64,000 nucleotides of DNA from Fodinibius salicampi (GTDB lineage Bacteria; Bacteroidota; Rhodothermia; Balneolales; Balneolaceae), in the NCBI RefSeq assembly GCF_039545095.1, contig NZ_BAABRS010000001.1, forward strand, positions 992,001-1,056,000, read 5' to 3'. How positions within the stretch are numbered: the stretch's first letter is position 1; every line of letters begins with the position of its first letter. Shown here one piece after another: positions 25,762 to 35,344 of this stretch. The position numbers and the translations under genes are program-made. Under the pieces are notes generated by a model. That model did not search any database and had not been told where the DNA came from. It saw only the letters and a list, made by a program, of their open reading frames with translations.

Positions 25762-26772
25762 ATGGAGCCTGTAACTACTACATCATATATTGTTTTAGGA
25801 ATTGCGCTATTTATGCTGCTTAATTCGGCAGCTATAGCCGTTTATGCGGAACGACGCGTTTCGGCTTTTATTCAAAACCGATTGGGCCCTAATCGGGTGG
25901 GACCGCTGGGACTGTTTCAGCCTTTGGCTGATGTTGTAAAGCTTTTGCTAAAGGAAGATGTGACTCCGGCCAAGGGTTTTAAAACCATTCATGCCATTGC
26001 CCCGATGATTCCGGTGGTAACCGCCCTGATGACCATTGCGGTTATTCCTTTCGGAGATGGGCTATACGTAACGGATATCAACGCAGGAGTACTTTACCTG
26101 CTAGCTGTAAATTCACTGGGAGTCTACGGTGTTACACTTGGGGGCTGGGCTTCCAACAGTAAATACTCTCTTCTTGGAGGGTTACGGGCCGCTGCCCAAA
26201 TGATCAGCTACGAATTGCCCATGGGAATGGCAATCGCCTCTTGCATTCTCTTTACCGGTTCCCTTAGCTTGATTGATGTAGTTGATTCCCAGGAAGCATG
26301 GTGGAATTTATTTAGAAACCCTATTGCCGCGGTCATATTCATTGTAGCCGCTTTTGCCGAAGCCAACAGAACTCCCTTCGATTTGGTTGAGGCAGAGCAG
26401 GAACTTGTTGGTGGATTCCATACCGAATACAGCGGCATGAAATTTGGTATGTTCTTTCTGGCCGAATACATGCACGTAGTCATTGGCAGTATGCTTATCA
26501 CTACCTTTTTCTTTGGCGGCTACCACCTGCCCTTTGCCCAGTATTGGCTGCCCGAAATGGGCGCAACCGCAAAGGCGGTACTGGATGTTTCAGTATTTAC
26601 ACTCAAAACAGTGTTCTGGGTGTTTACTTTCATTTGGGTACGGTGGACTATTCCTCGATTTAAGTATAACCAAGTGATGAAGCTGGGATGGAAACGTATG
26701 CTGCCTATCAGCATTATTAATTTTATTGTCTTGGCAATTATCGTTTATGGATGGCATCACTACGTTGCTTAA
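25762..26772 (+). CDS. nuoH: NADH-quinone oxidoreductase subunit H
   Basis: This 336-residue membrane subunit connects the peripheral arm to the proton-pumping arm and lines the quinone channel. It has about eight membrane segments and the family motifs ERRVSAFIQNRLGPNRVGP and FAEANRTPFDLVEAEQELV. It is the last nuo gene here; a strong terminator follows 22 nt later. NuoI to NuoN are therefore not in this operon. Confidence 0.96.
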   Translation: MEPVTTTSYIVLGIALFMLLNSAAIAVYAERRVSAFIQNRLGPNRVGPLGLFQPLADVVKLLLKEDVTPAKGFKTIHAIAPMIPVVTALMTIAVIPFGDGLYVTDINAGVLYLLAVNSLGVYGVTLGGWASNSKYSLLGGLRAAAQMISYELPMGMAIASCILFTGSLSLIDVVDSQEAWWNLFRNPIAAVIFIVAAFAEANRTPFDLVEAEQELVGGFHTEYSGMKFGMFFLAEYMHVVIGSMLITTFFFGGYHLPFAQYWLPEMGATAKAVLDVSVFTLKTVFWVFTFIWVRWTIPRFKYNQVMKLGWKRMLPISIINFIVLAIIVYGWHHYVA

Positions 26773-26794
26773 TAGCAAATAAATAGATAATCTA

Positions 26795-26828
26795 GGGAAG
26801 GGATTGACTGCAATTCCTTCCCTTTTTT
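26795..26828 (+). terminator. Intrinsic terminator ending the nuo operon
   Basis: GGGAAGGGATTG pairs with CAATTCCTTCCC (12 bp with one G-T) around a 4-nt ACTG loop, followed by six T. It sits 22 nt after the nuoH stop and 110 nt before mtaB. Confidence 0.94.
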
Positions 26829-26938
26829 ATTGGAAAAAAAGTAATCCAAATATATCACTAATCGAATTTTGCCACTTCATTTTGTAAGTTAAGGGAGCAA
26901 AAAGATTATAGAGATAAGATTTTAGTTTACCGGATATC

Positions 26939-28273
26939 ATGAAAAAAGCAGCCTTTAAAACCCTCGGATGTAAGCTGAACTATTCAGAAACCATGCGGAT
27001 TCAACAAGATTTTGAAGAAGAGGGCTATAACATTGCTGATTTTGACCAGAAGGCCGATATCTATGTCATTAACACCTGCTCTGTGACACAGAGTGCAAAC
27101 AGTACCTGCCGAAGAACGGTGCGTAAAGCTTTGCGTAGAAATCCGGAAGCCTTTGTTGCTGTGATCGGTTGCTACGCACAGTTAGAACCAGATGAGATTG
27201 CTGAAATTGACGGTGTGGATGCCGTTCTGGGCGCTAAAAATAAATTTAAGCTTCTTGATCTCTTTGATACCTTTGAAAAAAGAAATGAACCTATTGTTTA
27301 TAATTCCGATGTAAACCAAGCCGTCGATTTTCATAATGCTTTTTCTGCGGATGACCGAACTCGAGCATTTCTGAAAGTTCAGGATGGCTGCAGTTATAAA
27401 TGCTCTTTTTGTACGATCCCAATGGCACGGGGCGAAAGCAGAAGTCCTAAGATTAACTCCGTAGTACAAAATGCCAAGTTATTGGTCGATGAAGGATTTA
27501 AGGAAGTCGTTATTACGGGAGTAAATGCCGGAGATTTTGGCCGCGGTACTGATGAAGACTTCTTCATGCTGTTGCAAGCACTTGACCAGGTTAGTGGACT
27601 TGAACGCATTAGGTTTTCTTCGGTGGAGCCAAATTTAATGCATGAGGAATTGATTCATTTTTCTGCGGAGTCAAATAAAATTCAGCCTCATTTCCATATG
27701 CCACTGCAAAGTGGAAGTGATAAAATGCTGGGACTTATGCGTCGACGTTACCAATCAGACCTTTACCGAGAACGCGTTCAGCTCATCAAAAAGTTAATGC
27801 CCGATGCCGCTATCGGCGTAGATGTAATTACAGGCCACCCGGGCGAAACCGATGAACTTTTTGAGGAATCTTTTGACTTTATCGAATCACTACCTGTTTC
27901 CTACCTGCATGTATTTACCTATTCTGAACGCCCCAATACCCATGCTCTTAATATTGAACCCAATGTACAGGACAGTGTGCGAAAAGAGCGTACCCATAAG
28001 CTACGGCGCCTTTCGGAGAAAAAAAGATATAACTTTGATACTTCCTTTTCAGGAGAAAAGCGAAAAGTTCTTTTCGAAGGTTCCAATCATAATGGGGCTA
28101 TGCTGGGTTGGACTGATAACTATATCCGGGTGGGAATTCCTTATAATCCACGGTATGAAAACAAGGTTTTACCCGTACACCTTGGGGCCCGTTCACGCGA
28201 AGGATACCTCCTTGGCGAGCTCACTAAAGATGCTAAAGAAGAGCAGCAGGTAATCGCAGAACTTGTAGGTTAA
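26939..28273 (+). CDS. mtaB: tRNA (t6A37) methylthiotransferase MtaB
   Basis: This 444-residue radical SAM enzyme converts t6A37 to ms2t6A37 in tRNA. The N-terminal UPF0004 domain starts KTLGCKLNYSET with its cluster cysteines (also NTCSVTQ and IGCYAQ). The radical SAM motif CSYKCSFC is near residue 150, and a TRAM-like C-terminus follows. KLNYSET after the first cysteine points to MtaB rather than MiaB. It is followed 11 nt later by the uracil-DNA glycosylase gene. Confidence 0.93.
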   Translation: MKKAAFKTLGCKLNYSETMRIQQDFEEEGYNIADFDQKADIYVINTCSVTQSANSTCRRTVRKALRRNPEAFVAVIGCYAQLEPDEIAEIDGVDAVLGAKNKFKLLDLFDTFEKRNEPIVYNSDVNQAVDFHNAFSADDRTRAFLKVQDGCSYKCSFCTIPMARGESRSPKINSVVQNAKLLVDEGFKEVVITGVNAGDFGRGTDEDFFMLLQALDQVSGLERIRFSSVEPNLMHEELIHFSAESNKIQPHFHMPLQSGSDKMLGLMRRRYQSDLYRERVQLIKKLMPDAAIGVDVITGHPGETDELFEESFDFIESLPVSYLHVFTYSERPNTHALNIEPNVQDSVRKERTHKLRRLSEKKRYNFDTSFSGEKRKVLFEGSNHNGAMLGWTDNYIRVGIPYNPRYENKVLPVHLGARSREGYLLGELTKDAKEEQQVIAELVG

Positions 28274-28284
28274 TTAACGAACTA

Positions 28285-29106
28285 ATGGCTAATTCTAAAT
28301 CCAAACAAATTATTGAAGAGGTTCTTCATTTTTTAGAAACTGAGCGCAGCCTCTATGGTGATTTTGAAGTCTCTCAGAATGATTCTGATGCAAAGGAACA
28401 GGAGAAAGAAGCTAAAGCCAATTCCTTTTCTAATGAAACTGACATCAATATAACTTCTGAACCTTCACCTGATACAAATGCCCCTGCTCAAAAAAAGGCT
28501 AAAGATAGTTCGAAAAGCATTTATGAGCAGATAGATCAATGTAGTACACTGAAGGAGTTGGAAGATCTTTGCCGAAAAGCAAATGTACTTAAAACAGATT
28601 TAGATGATACACAATTGGTTTTTGGGGTCGGCAATCCTGATGCGGACCTTATGCTTATCGGTGAGGCCCCTGGTGCGGAAGAAGATCGACTGGGAGAACC
28701 GTTTGTAGGCAAAGCCGGACAATTGCTTAACAAAATTCTCCATGCAATCGACTTTGATCGTGAAGAAGTATATATAGCAAATATTTTAAAACACCGCCCC
28801 CCGAATAATAGAAATCCGAAACCTGAAGAACGCAAGCGTAGTCTTCCCTTTTTGCTTAAACAGATAGACCTGATCAATCCAAAGTTAATCCTGGCTCTGG
28901 GAAAAGTATCCGCACAAACCCTCCTGGGCAATGATCAGTCCCTGACAAAGATGCGGGGCAAATTTCACTCTTTCGGAGATAAATATCAGCTTATGGCTAC
29001 TTATCATCCCGCTGCCTTATTGCGACATAAGAAGTGGAAGCGCCCAACCTGGGAAGATGTACAACGGCTCCGTAAAAAGTATGACGAACTCAATGGCGAA
29101 CCCTAA
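28285..29106 (+). CDS. Family-4-type uracil-DNA glycosylase lacking most Fe-S ligands
   Basis: The C-terminal 170 residues match family-4 (Fe-S) uracil-DNA glycosylases. These have motif 1 [20 protein letters not shown] (residues 125-144) and motif 2 [10 protein letters not shown] (residues 239-248). About 100 N-terminal residues are a charged, low-complexity extension. Four cysteines normally hold a 4Fe-4S cluster. Here the last two positions are His170 (NILKHRPP) and Ser186 (RKRSLPFL), with the usual 16-residue spacing, and at most Cys96 remains of the first pair. The glycosylase fold seems retained without the cluster. Confidence 0.85.
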   Translation: MANSKSKQIIEEVLHFLETERSLYGDFEVSQNDSDAKEQEKEAKANSFSNETDINITSEPSPDTNAPAQKKAKDSSKSIYEQIDQCSTLKELEDLCRKANVLKTDLDDTQLVFGVGNPDADLMLIGEAPGAEEDRLGEPFVGKAGQLLNKILHAIDFDREEVYIANILKHRPPNNRNPKPEERKRSLPFLLKQIDLINPKLILALGKVSAQTLLGNDQSLTKMRGKFHSFGDKYQLMATYHPAALLRHKKWKRPTWEDVQRLRKKYDELNGEP

Positions 29107-29243
29107 TTTTAATACTTTTAATACGATTAGCACTTCGTTAAAAGCAGTGGATTTATTATACTTTATGATCCCTTAAAGGCCGAAATAATCTTCGTTAATC
29201 TTCTCCTTAAAATAATATTTAATTCAACAGTTTTTTACTTCGG

Positions 29244-30761
29244 ATGGCATCAGAAGGGTCAAACTTTAATAACAACGACGCTCAGATTATGGATCAGGAA
29301 GGGAGAGTCCCCCCACAGGCAGTAGAAGTTGAAGAAGCTGTCTTGGGGTCAATGCTTATCGAACATGAGGCTGCAACGGTAGCCCTGCAAATGTTATCAG
29401 CTCGAGATTTTTATAAACCAGCCCACCAGCACATTTTTGAAGTCCTTCATGATTTGTATGAACGGGATAATCCCCTTGACCTTTTAACTGTTGAAAATGA
29501 ATTGCGGGATAAAGGGCTGCTGGATACATGTGGAGGTGCAGGTTATTTATCAGAGCTTACCCGTTCCGTAAGCTCAGCTGCCAATGTCGATTATCATGCA
29601 CAGATCATAGCTGAAAAGGCAACCAAAAGGAACCTTATTCTGGGATGTACTGATATTATCAAGGAAGCATATGACAGCTCCTCTGATCCTTATGATGTGC
29701 TCGATAAAGCAGAACAACGTATTTTTGATCTTGCAAACTCCAAACAGCGGGCTCAGGCTCAACCTATTGGAGATGTGTTAAAAGATACGCTTTCTCATCT
29801 TGAAGATATTCGGGGCCAATCTGCCGGTATTACTGGGGTTCCTACCGGTACAGATATAGATAAAAAAACAGCCGGATGGCAAAATGGAGATCTCATTATT
29901 ATTGCAGCACGCCCTTCTATGGGTAAAACTGCCTATGTACTAACAACTGCCCGTAATGCAGCCCTTCACCAAAATCCTGATTTGAGAACCAAGGTCGCAA
30001 TTTTTAGCCTTGAGATGTCTAATCAATCTCTCGTGCAACGCTTGCTAACTATGGAGGGGCGCATAAACGCTCAGTCTGCCCGGTCGGGAAGACTGGAAGA
30101 TGAAGAGTTTAAACGTTTGATTGATGCGGCGGGTCGACTTTTTACCGCTAATATATTTGTAGATGACACCCCGGGACTCAGTATCATGGAGCTTCGTACG
30201 AAATGCCGAAGACTTAAAAGCGAGCATGATATTGGCCTCATTGTAGTGGATTACCTTCAACTAATGACTGCTTCTGGTAAAGACTTCGGTACACGGGAGC
30301 AGGAAATTGCATCTATATCACGTGGACTCAAAGCTCTGGCAAAAGAACTCAATGTTCCTGTGGTAGCCCTTTCACAGTTAAGTCGTGCAGTCGAACAGCG
30401 CGGTGGTGATAAGCGTCCACAGCTTAGTGATTTGCGTGAATCGGGATCTATCGAACAGGATGCCGATGTGGTTTGTTTCTTATACCGCCCGGAATACTAT
30501 GGAATCAAAACAACTCCTGAAGGACAATCAACAACCGGACTTGCTGAGATAATAATAGGTAAGCAACGGAATGGACCTACAGGTACTGTTCCCCTCTACT
30601 TTGTAGAAGAGTATGCCCGATTTGAAAATTTGACTGCTGCCGAACCCAGTCCATTTGAAGAAGGCGGTAACAACGAAACAAATAATAGCAGTAGCGAAAG
30701 CAGTGGTCCTCCCCCTATGGGACATAACCCAGGTGGTGATGGAGACAAAGCACCATTTTAA
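29244..30761 (+). CDS. dnaB: Replicative DNA helicase DnaB
   Basis: This 505-residue hexameric helicase unwinds DNA at the replication fork. The N-terminal domain starts at VPPQAVEVEEAVLGSMLIE. The RecA-like domain has the Walker A motif ARPSMGKTAYVLTTA, FSLEMSNQSLVQRLL, Walker B LIVVDYLQLMT and the arginine-finger region GKQRNGPTG. The C-terminus is a disordered Ser/Asn/Gly/Pro tail of about 35 residues. No intein is present. It is preceded by a 137-nt gap without a clear promoter. Confidence 0.96.
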   Translation: MASEGSNFNNNDAQIMDQEGRVPPQAVEVEEAVLGSMLIEHEAATVALQMLSARDFYKPAHQHIFEVLHDLYERDNPLDLLTVENELRDKGLLDTCGGAGYLSELTRSVSSAANVDYHAQIIAEKATKRNLILGCTDIIKEAYDSSSDPYDVLDKAEQRIFDLANSKQRAQAQPIGDVLKDTLSHLEDIRGQSAGITGVPTGTDIDKKTAGWQNGDLIIIAARPSMGKTAYVLTTARNAALHQNPDLRTKVAIFSLEMSNQSLVQRLLTMEGRINAQSARSGRLEDEEFKRLIDAAGRLFTANIFVDDTPGLSIMELRTKCRRLKSEHDIGLIVVDYLQLMTASGKDFGTREQEIASISRGLKALAKELNVPVVALSQLSRAVEQRGGDKRPQLSDLRESGSIEQDADVVCFLYRPEYYGIKTTPEGQSTTGLAEIIIGKQRNGPTGTVPLYFVEEYARFENLTAAEPSPFEEGGNNETNNSSSESSGPPPMGHNPGGDGDKAPF

Positions 30762-31004
30762 ACTCTTCCTTCTATTTCCACAAATTCTATAACTTATCAG
30801 TAATTAATACGGCTTCTCTAACAGCTCGCATTTCTGAATAAGTTCCCCTAAAAATATTTAATTATTTTTTTTTAATATTAGTTAGAAATTACTAATTTAC
30901 TTTCAGGTTTAAAACAAACCCAAACAATCAGCGATTTTTCGTTGGTTCAAAGGATAGAAGAAAATAAATATCTTCTTCCTTCACTTTAACAAAAGGTGTT
31001 AGAT

Positions 31005-31283
31005 ATGGGGACATCCAGATTTGCAGCTCTTACTTTTTACTCGATAGCTATTCTTACTGCTTCTGTATTGGTTATCGGATTTTTTCTATTGCTGGATTGG
31101 CCTTTAATGGCTGAAATTCCGATAGGTATAGTGAGCTTTATATATCTTGTTGTATTTTCACGCTATCTTTTTAATAACTGGGAAAGCATTAAATCTGTTG
31201 TGATGAATGGCGCAACTGATCATGTTGGGTCATCACTATTCGACAACCAGTATTCTTCCAGTGAAGAAAACCATTTGTCCTGA
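31005..31283 (+). CDS. Small two-segment membrane protein, unknown function
   Basis: This 92-residue protein has two hydrophobic segments (about residues 8-30 and 35-54) and a polar C-terminus. It resembles no family I recognise. The ATG at 31005 is preferred over an in-frame GTG at 30996 because AAAAGG lies 8 nt before it. It stands alone after dnaB with a 243-nt gap containing no clear feature, and converges on the WecA-type gene. Confidence 0.6.
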   Translation: MGTSRFAALTFYSIAILTASVLVIGFFLLLDWPLMAEIPIGIVSFIYLVVFSRYLFNNWESIKSVVMNGATDHVGSSLFDNQYSSSEENHLS

Positions 31284-31314
31284 TATTTAATTAACTATGG
31301 TTAAATAGTAAGAA

Positions 31315-31389
31315 TAGCCTTTATACCTGTTCCCCCCCTCTCTCTTTAACCAAGTAGTGAACCTACTTCACAGCCACAAGTAAAGGCTA
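31315..31389. repeat. Nested inverted repeat between convergent genes
   Basis: TAGCCTTTA (31315-31323) is the exact complement of TAAAGGCTA (31381-31389). A second hairpin, AAGTAG-TGAAC-CTACTT (31352-31368), lies inside the loop, next to a C-rich run. It occupies the whole convergent gap between the small membrane gene and the transferase gene. It may act as a two-way terminator or an RNA 3' structure; no long T-run is present. Confidence 0.5.
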
Positions 31390-31390
31390 C

Positions 31391-32569
31391 TCACTCCTTT
31401 ATGAATTCTGCAAGCTTCTTGAAGCCAATAGTTCGTTTCTTATTACTATTTAAAGCTTCCGTTTCAGAGGATAAATCATCGGATTTAACAAGATTTTTAT
31501 CTTTATAAATACCAAATAAGTGTTTAAATATTAATTTTATACTTGGCAACATAACAGAGCCCAATATTAATGTAATACATAGTAGCATACTGGGTTCCAG
31601 GTTTTGCGTCATATAAATTAATCCGATAATAACCGTATTCGCTATCCAGAGACTTATTGAAGCATAATGCTGTGGAATATTTGATTCAATCAATTTGTGA
31701 TGAATATGATTATGGTCCGCTATAAAAGGAGAATGTCCTGACAATAATCGTATAACTGATACTCTGAGTGTATCTACTACGGGTATTATCATAACAGCAA
31801 CGGCCATTACGGTTGCATTTTCTATATACCATCCACTCTCTGTAATAGTTTGGTTAAGACTGATAAACTGTAAAGATAAAAATGCCAGTATAAAACCTAC
31901 TGCCATTGCACCGGTATCCCCCATAAATATTTTTGCCGGATGAAAGTTAAATATCAGAAAACCAATAAGAGCTCCGGAAAGAACAAAGGAAAGCATTCCC
32001 AAGGAATGGAAACCAGCACCAAAAAACCATATTCCCAGAAACACTGATGCTACAAGTCCCACTCCTCCTGCAAGACCATCAATTCCATCTATCAAATTAT
32101 AAGAATTGATTAGTGCGACAATAATAACGACAGAAAGACATACTCCTACAATCCAAGATAACTCATAAACTCCAAACAGTCCGTTTAGGTTATCAATATA
32201 TATTTTCCCCCCGAGTACTATTTCAACAGCGGCTAAAAGCTGAACAATAAACTTTTTAGCTGGCGAAATAACCAGGATATCGTCTTTTATACCGATCAGA
32301 AACAACATAAAAAGGGAGGCAACAAAAAAAGGATAGGAGGTTAAATTGGTAGCTCCACCCCAAACCGAAAAAGAAATGAGAAAAGCTGCAAATATTCCTA
32401 TTCCTCCTAATGTTGGTATCATGCCCGAATGAAATTTTCGTACATCATCCGGTTCGTCAATAAGATTTTTCAACCCCGCAATCTGAATAATAACCGGCAT
32501 CGAAATATAACTAATCAGCAATGATGTAAGTACTGCTGGAAAAACCCACACTAAACTTTCAGACCCCAT
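31391..32569 (-). CDS. Undecaprenyl-phosphate sugar-1-phosphate transferase (WecA/TagO family)
   Basis: This 392-residue membrane enzyme of the MraY/WecA family attaches a GlcNAc-1-phosphate-type sugar to undecaprenyl phosphate, starting surface glycan synthesis. It has about ten or eleven membrane segments. Motifs are DEPDDVRKFHSGMIPTLGG, GIKDDI, NLIDGIDGLAGGVG, FMGDTGAMAVGF and the histidine-rich loop DHNHIHHKLI. The last points to WecA/TagO rather than MraY. The exact sugar is not determined. No glycosyltransferase cluster is adjacent. Confidence 0.9.
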   Translation of the reverse strand: MGSESLVWVFPAVLTSLLISYISMPVIIQIAGLKNLIDEPDDVRKFHSGMIPTLGGIGIFAAFLISFSVWGGATNLTSYPFFVASLFMLFLIGIKDDILVISPAKKFIVQLLAAVEIVLGGKIYIDNLNGLFGVYELSWIVGVCLSVVIIVALINSYNLIDGIDGLAGGVGLVASVFLGIWFFGAGFHSLGMLSFVLSGALIGFLIFNFHPAKIFMGDTGAMAVGFILAFLSLQFISLNQTITESGWYIENATVMAVAVMIIPVVDTLRVSVIRLLSGHSPFIADHNHIHHKLIESNIPQHYASISLWIANTVIIGLIYMTQNLEPSMLLCITLILGSVMLPSIKLIFKHLFGIYKDKNLVKSDDLSSETEALNSNKKRTIGFKKLAEFIKE

Positions 32570-32868
32570 AACTTTTCCCTCAAGTTACTCTCTATAGCCA
32601 GACGGCTTTTTTTAACCCGACTAAACTATATTTTTATTTATAAAATTGTAAATCTTTTATAGGTGCTAAACCTAATCTCTTAATAAGGAAATAACCCTTA
32701 AAGTCTCTTCAGATAGATACAAATTATTCCATCCTTTTTACAGTTAAAATTATTTAATCTATCCCCCTTTCCCACTTATTCCAGAATTAAATAATTACAA
32801 CAATAAAGTATAACTTTTACCTAAAAAATCTTCTTAAAGGTGTACAGTGAGCATATTAGCTGTTCTAT
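32570..32868. other. 299-nt AT-rich intergenic region with no recognised feature
   Basis: This gap separates plsC (ending at 32869) from the start of the WecA-type gene (32569), both on the minus strand. I see no open frame of useful length, no tRNA and no strong hairpin with a T-run on the minus strand. It probably contains the promoter of the transferase gene, but I cannot place it. Confidence 0.6.
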
Positions 32869-33627
32869 TCACGATAAATTATCTACTTCCTCTATCGATT
32901 TATTGCGCCACTCACCAAGCTGTTTAGCAATTCTATTGCGCACGGTCTCTCTAAGCTTATCTACCTCATCAGCGGTCTTTCCTTGAGTAAGAACCGGATC
33001 CATAATTTTCAGCTTTATGTGCTTAGCCTCACCAAATTTCCAACTGCGCTTTGGAAGCGTATTTTGGGTTCCATCAATTACCATTGGCAAAATAGGAACC
33101 CCTTCTCTGACAGCCAGTGCAAAAGCGCCCTTGGCAAACCTGTTTAATTTACCATTTCTTGAGCGTGTTCCTTCCGGAAAAAAGAAAACGGAACATTTGT
33201 TATTTAAATAATGACGTGCCTGAAGAAAAGTTTTCACTCTCCGGTCTTTTGCACGGCGATCTACCGAAATATCTCCAGCCAACTTCATCATCCAACCAAC
33301 AACAGGAGTATCAAAAAGTTCCTTCTTTGCCACCCACTTCATCTCCCATGGTAAATTCGAAATGAGGGGAATGTCTGCCTGTGATAAATGATTACAGACC
33401 ATAATATAAGGTTCCCGATCATCGATATCTGTTCGGCCACTGATAGTAATTGCCCAATTAGGATTAATCTTAGATATGGCCTTTCCCAACTTTCTAAATA
33501 GCTTCCCCGTCTTATAAAAAGCCTTATCCCGATCAAATAGCCGGCGGATAGCCAACATAGGAAGCCATATTAGCAATAACAGCGCTACCCCTAACCAGAT
33601 AAGGGCTGATTTTATGCTATCCCCCAT
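32869..33627 (-). CDS. plsC: 1-acyl-sn-glycerol-3-phosphate acyltransferase (PlsC family)
   Basis: This acyltransferase of about 252 residues adds the second fatty acid to lysophosphatidic acid. It has one N-terminal membrane segment, the catalytic NHLSQAD (the HX4D motif) near residue 80, and FFPEGTRSRNGKLNRFAKGA (the glycerol-phosphate-binding motif). An in-frame GTG lies one codon upstream (33630); I use the ATG. It begins 3 nt after the helicase stop, so it is probably cotranscribed with it. Confidence 0.92.
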   Translation of the reverse strand: MGDSIKSALIWLGVALLLLIWLPMLAIRRLFDRDKAFYKTGKLFRKLGKAISKINPNWAITISGRTDIDDREPYIMVCNHLSQADIPLISNLPWEMKWVAKKELFDTPVVGWMMKLAGDISVDRRAKDRRVKTFLQARHYLNNKCSVFFFPEGTRSRNGKLNRFAKGAFALAVREGVPILPMVIDGTQNTLPKRSWKFGEAKHIKLKIMDPVLTQGKTADEVDKLRETVRNRIAKQLGEWRNKSIEEVDNLS

Positions 33628-33630
33628 CAC

Positions 33631-35175
33631 TTAAAATATTTTTGGAATAAGACTCTTTATTACCCCCCAAAATCCTTTGGCCGGTCGCAATTTTCTTCGA
33701 TTTCGAACAACTGCACGTTCAATAACTTCCGGCTGATATATATCCTTGTTACTGACCTCAATCTTCTCTTGATAAAGATCTTCAGACTCATCAGCTTCCT
33801 CTAATGCAGCTTTCTTATCTTGTCTTGTGGATTTTTTTTCAACTTTCTTTTTATCCGATGATCGGTCCTTTTTAGTTCCAGAATGAGTTTGTTGCTTACT
33901 CTTTTCTTCATCACCAGATTCACTTTGAGTGACAGGCTCTTTTTCTTTCTGGGGAGATCTTTTATCTTTAGTAGTGGTCTGCTCTCTTTTCTTACTCTCT
34001 GAAGTTTTCTCCCTTTTTTGTCTCTTTTCTCTACTTTGTCTGTCGTTTCCTTGTGATTCATTCTTTTCTTCTGGAAGCTCCTTAACAGAAAGTTGATCCC
34101 CCACAACTTCCTTAATGGAATGATAGTATTTTTTATCCTTATTACTTACAAAAGTAATTGCGGTCCCGGACTTATCATAGCGCCCCGTTCGACCAATTCG
34201 ATGAATATAGTCTTCCGGATTATTGGGCACATCAAAATTTACAATAAGGGATACATCGTCAATATCTATACCTCTTGAAAGTACATCAGTTGCCACCATT
34301 ACCGGATGACTTCTATTTTTAAAGAGGCGCAGCGCCTCATTCCTTTCTTTTTGATCGCGATCGCCATGCATGCTTACGGCATCCACGCCCCGCTTTTTAA
34401 GCATCCGCTCGACCTCATCTGTACCGCGTTTCGTGGCACAAAAGACAATAGCCGTTTCATACTTATCCGCATCAAAAAGCTTTTCAAATAGCTTCAATTT
34501 CTGTTTGGGATGCACAAAATAAATCTGTTGATCTACGCTCTCCGCCGGTTTGGATACTTCAAATTCCACCTCCGCCGGATTTTTCATCACTTGGTCAACT
34601 ACTTTCTGCACCTCTTCCACCATGGTAGCGGAAAAAAGCATTGTTTGACGTTCTTCGGGCAGTTTTTTTACGATCTTCATAACATCAGGAAGAAATCCCA
34701 TGTCGAGCATACGATCGGCCTCATCCAAGACCAGATAATTGAGATGACTGAAATCAAGGTCCAATACCTTCATTTGGTCAATAAGTCGTCCGGGAGTCGC
34801 TACAATAATATCCACTCCGGCCCGTATTGCCTTAACCTGTGTACCGTAATCACTCCCCCCCGTAACTGTTGCAGAACTCACGCCTGTATGGTATCCCAGC
34901 GCAAATATTTGTTCTTCAATCTGCTGGGCCAGCTCCCGGGTAGGAGATAAAATTAGCGCTTGTGTATGTTCAGACGGATTCTCCATGATTCGCTGTATTA
35001 AGGGAATCACAAAGGCCCCCGTCTTCCCTGTTCCGGTTTGAGCTGCTCCGATAACATCTCTACCATTTAAAATTAAAGGTATGCACTCTTCCTGAATAGG
35101 TGTTGGGTCTGTATAATTAAGATCTTGTAACCCGAGACTCAACTTTTCATTTAGTGTAAATTGCTCGAAACTCAA
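33631..35175 (-). CDS. rhlE: DEAD-box RNA helicase, RhlE-type, with long charged tail
   Basis: The core helicase (about residues 1-375) has the Q motif with PTPIQEECIPLIL, motif I AQTGTGKTGAF, PTRELAQQ, DEAD in VLDEADRMLDMGF, SAT and HRIGRTGRYDKSG. A tail of about 130 residues is made of Lys/Glu/Ser/Gln repeats, followed by a short conserved-looking C-terminus. The frame is open to a TTG at 35235, but a second TTG at 35175 gives the canonical start SFEQFTLNEKL and has CAGG about 7 nt upstream. Its likely role is RNA remodelling or ribosome assembly. Confidence 0.88.
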   Translation of the reverse strand: MSFEQFTLNEKLSLGLQDLNYTDPTPIQEECIPLILNGRDVIGAAQTGTGKTGAFVIPLIQRIMENPSEHTQALILSPTRELAQQIEEQIFALGYHTGVSSATVTGGSDYGTQVKAIRAGVDIIVATPGRLIDQMKVLDLDFSHLNYLVLDEADRMLDMGFLPDVMKIVKKLPEERQTMLFSATMVEEVQKVVDQVMKNPAEVEFEVSKPAESVDQQIYFVHPKQKLKLFEKLFDADKYETAIVFCATKRGTDEVERMLKKRGVDAVSMHGDRDQKERNEALRLFKNRSHPVMVATDVLSRGIDIDDVSLIVNFDVPNNPEDYIHRIGRTGRYDKSGTAITFVSNKDKKYYHSIKEVVGDQLSVKELPEEKNESQGNDRQSREKRQKREKTSESKKREQTTTKDKRSPQKEKEPVTQSESGDEEKSKQQTHSGTKKDRSSDKKKVEKKSTRQDKKAALEEADESEDLYQEKIEVSNKDIYQPEVIERAVVRNRRKLRPAKGFWGVIKSLIPKIF

Positions 35176-35344
35176 AAGTATACCTGTAGCTTTATTGTAA
35201 TTTATGAAATGCTTACGGCTCTTGACCGAACTCAAAGATACGATTTTATATTTAATTCACTTAACTTGATCCGTAAATTTTTTATAAGATGAAAATTTGG
35301 ATACCTTTGGAACTTAACTGCAAATTTAAAATTCAATAGTTACA

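Noticed and set aside
32596-32625. Terminator-like AGCC-AGAC-GGCT followed by seven T on the plus strand
   Set aside because: The stem is only 4 bp and no plus-strand gene precedes it, so it is probably chance.
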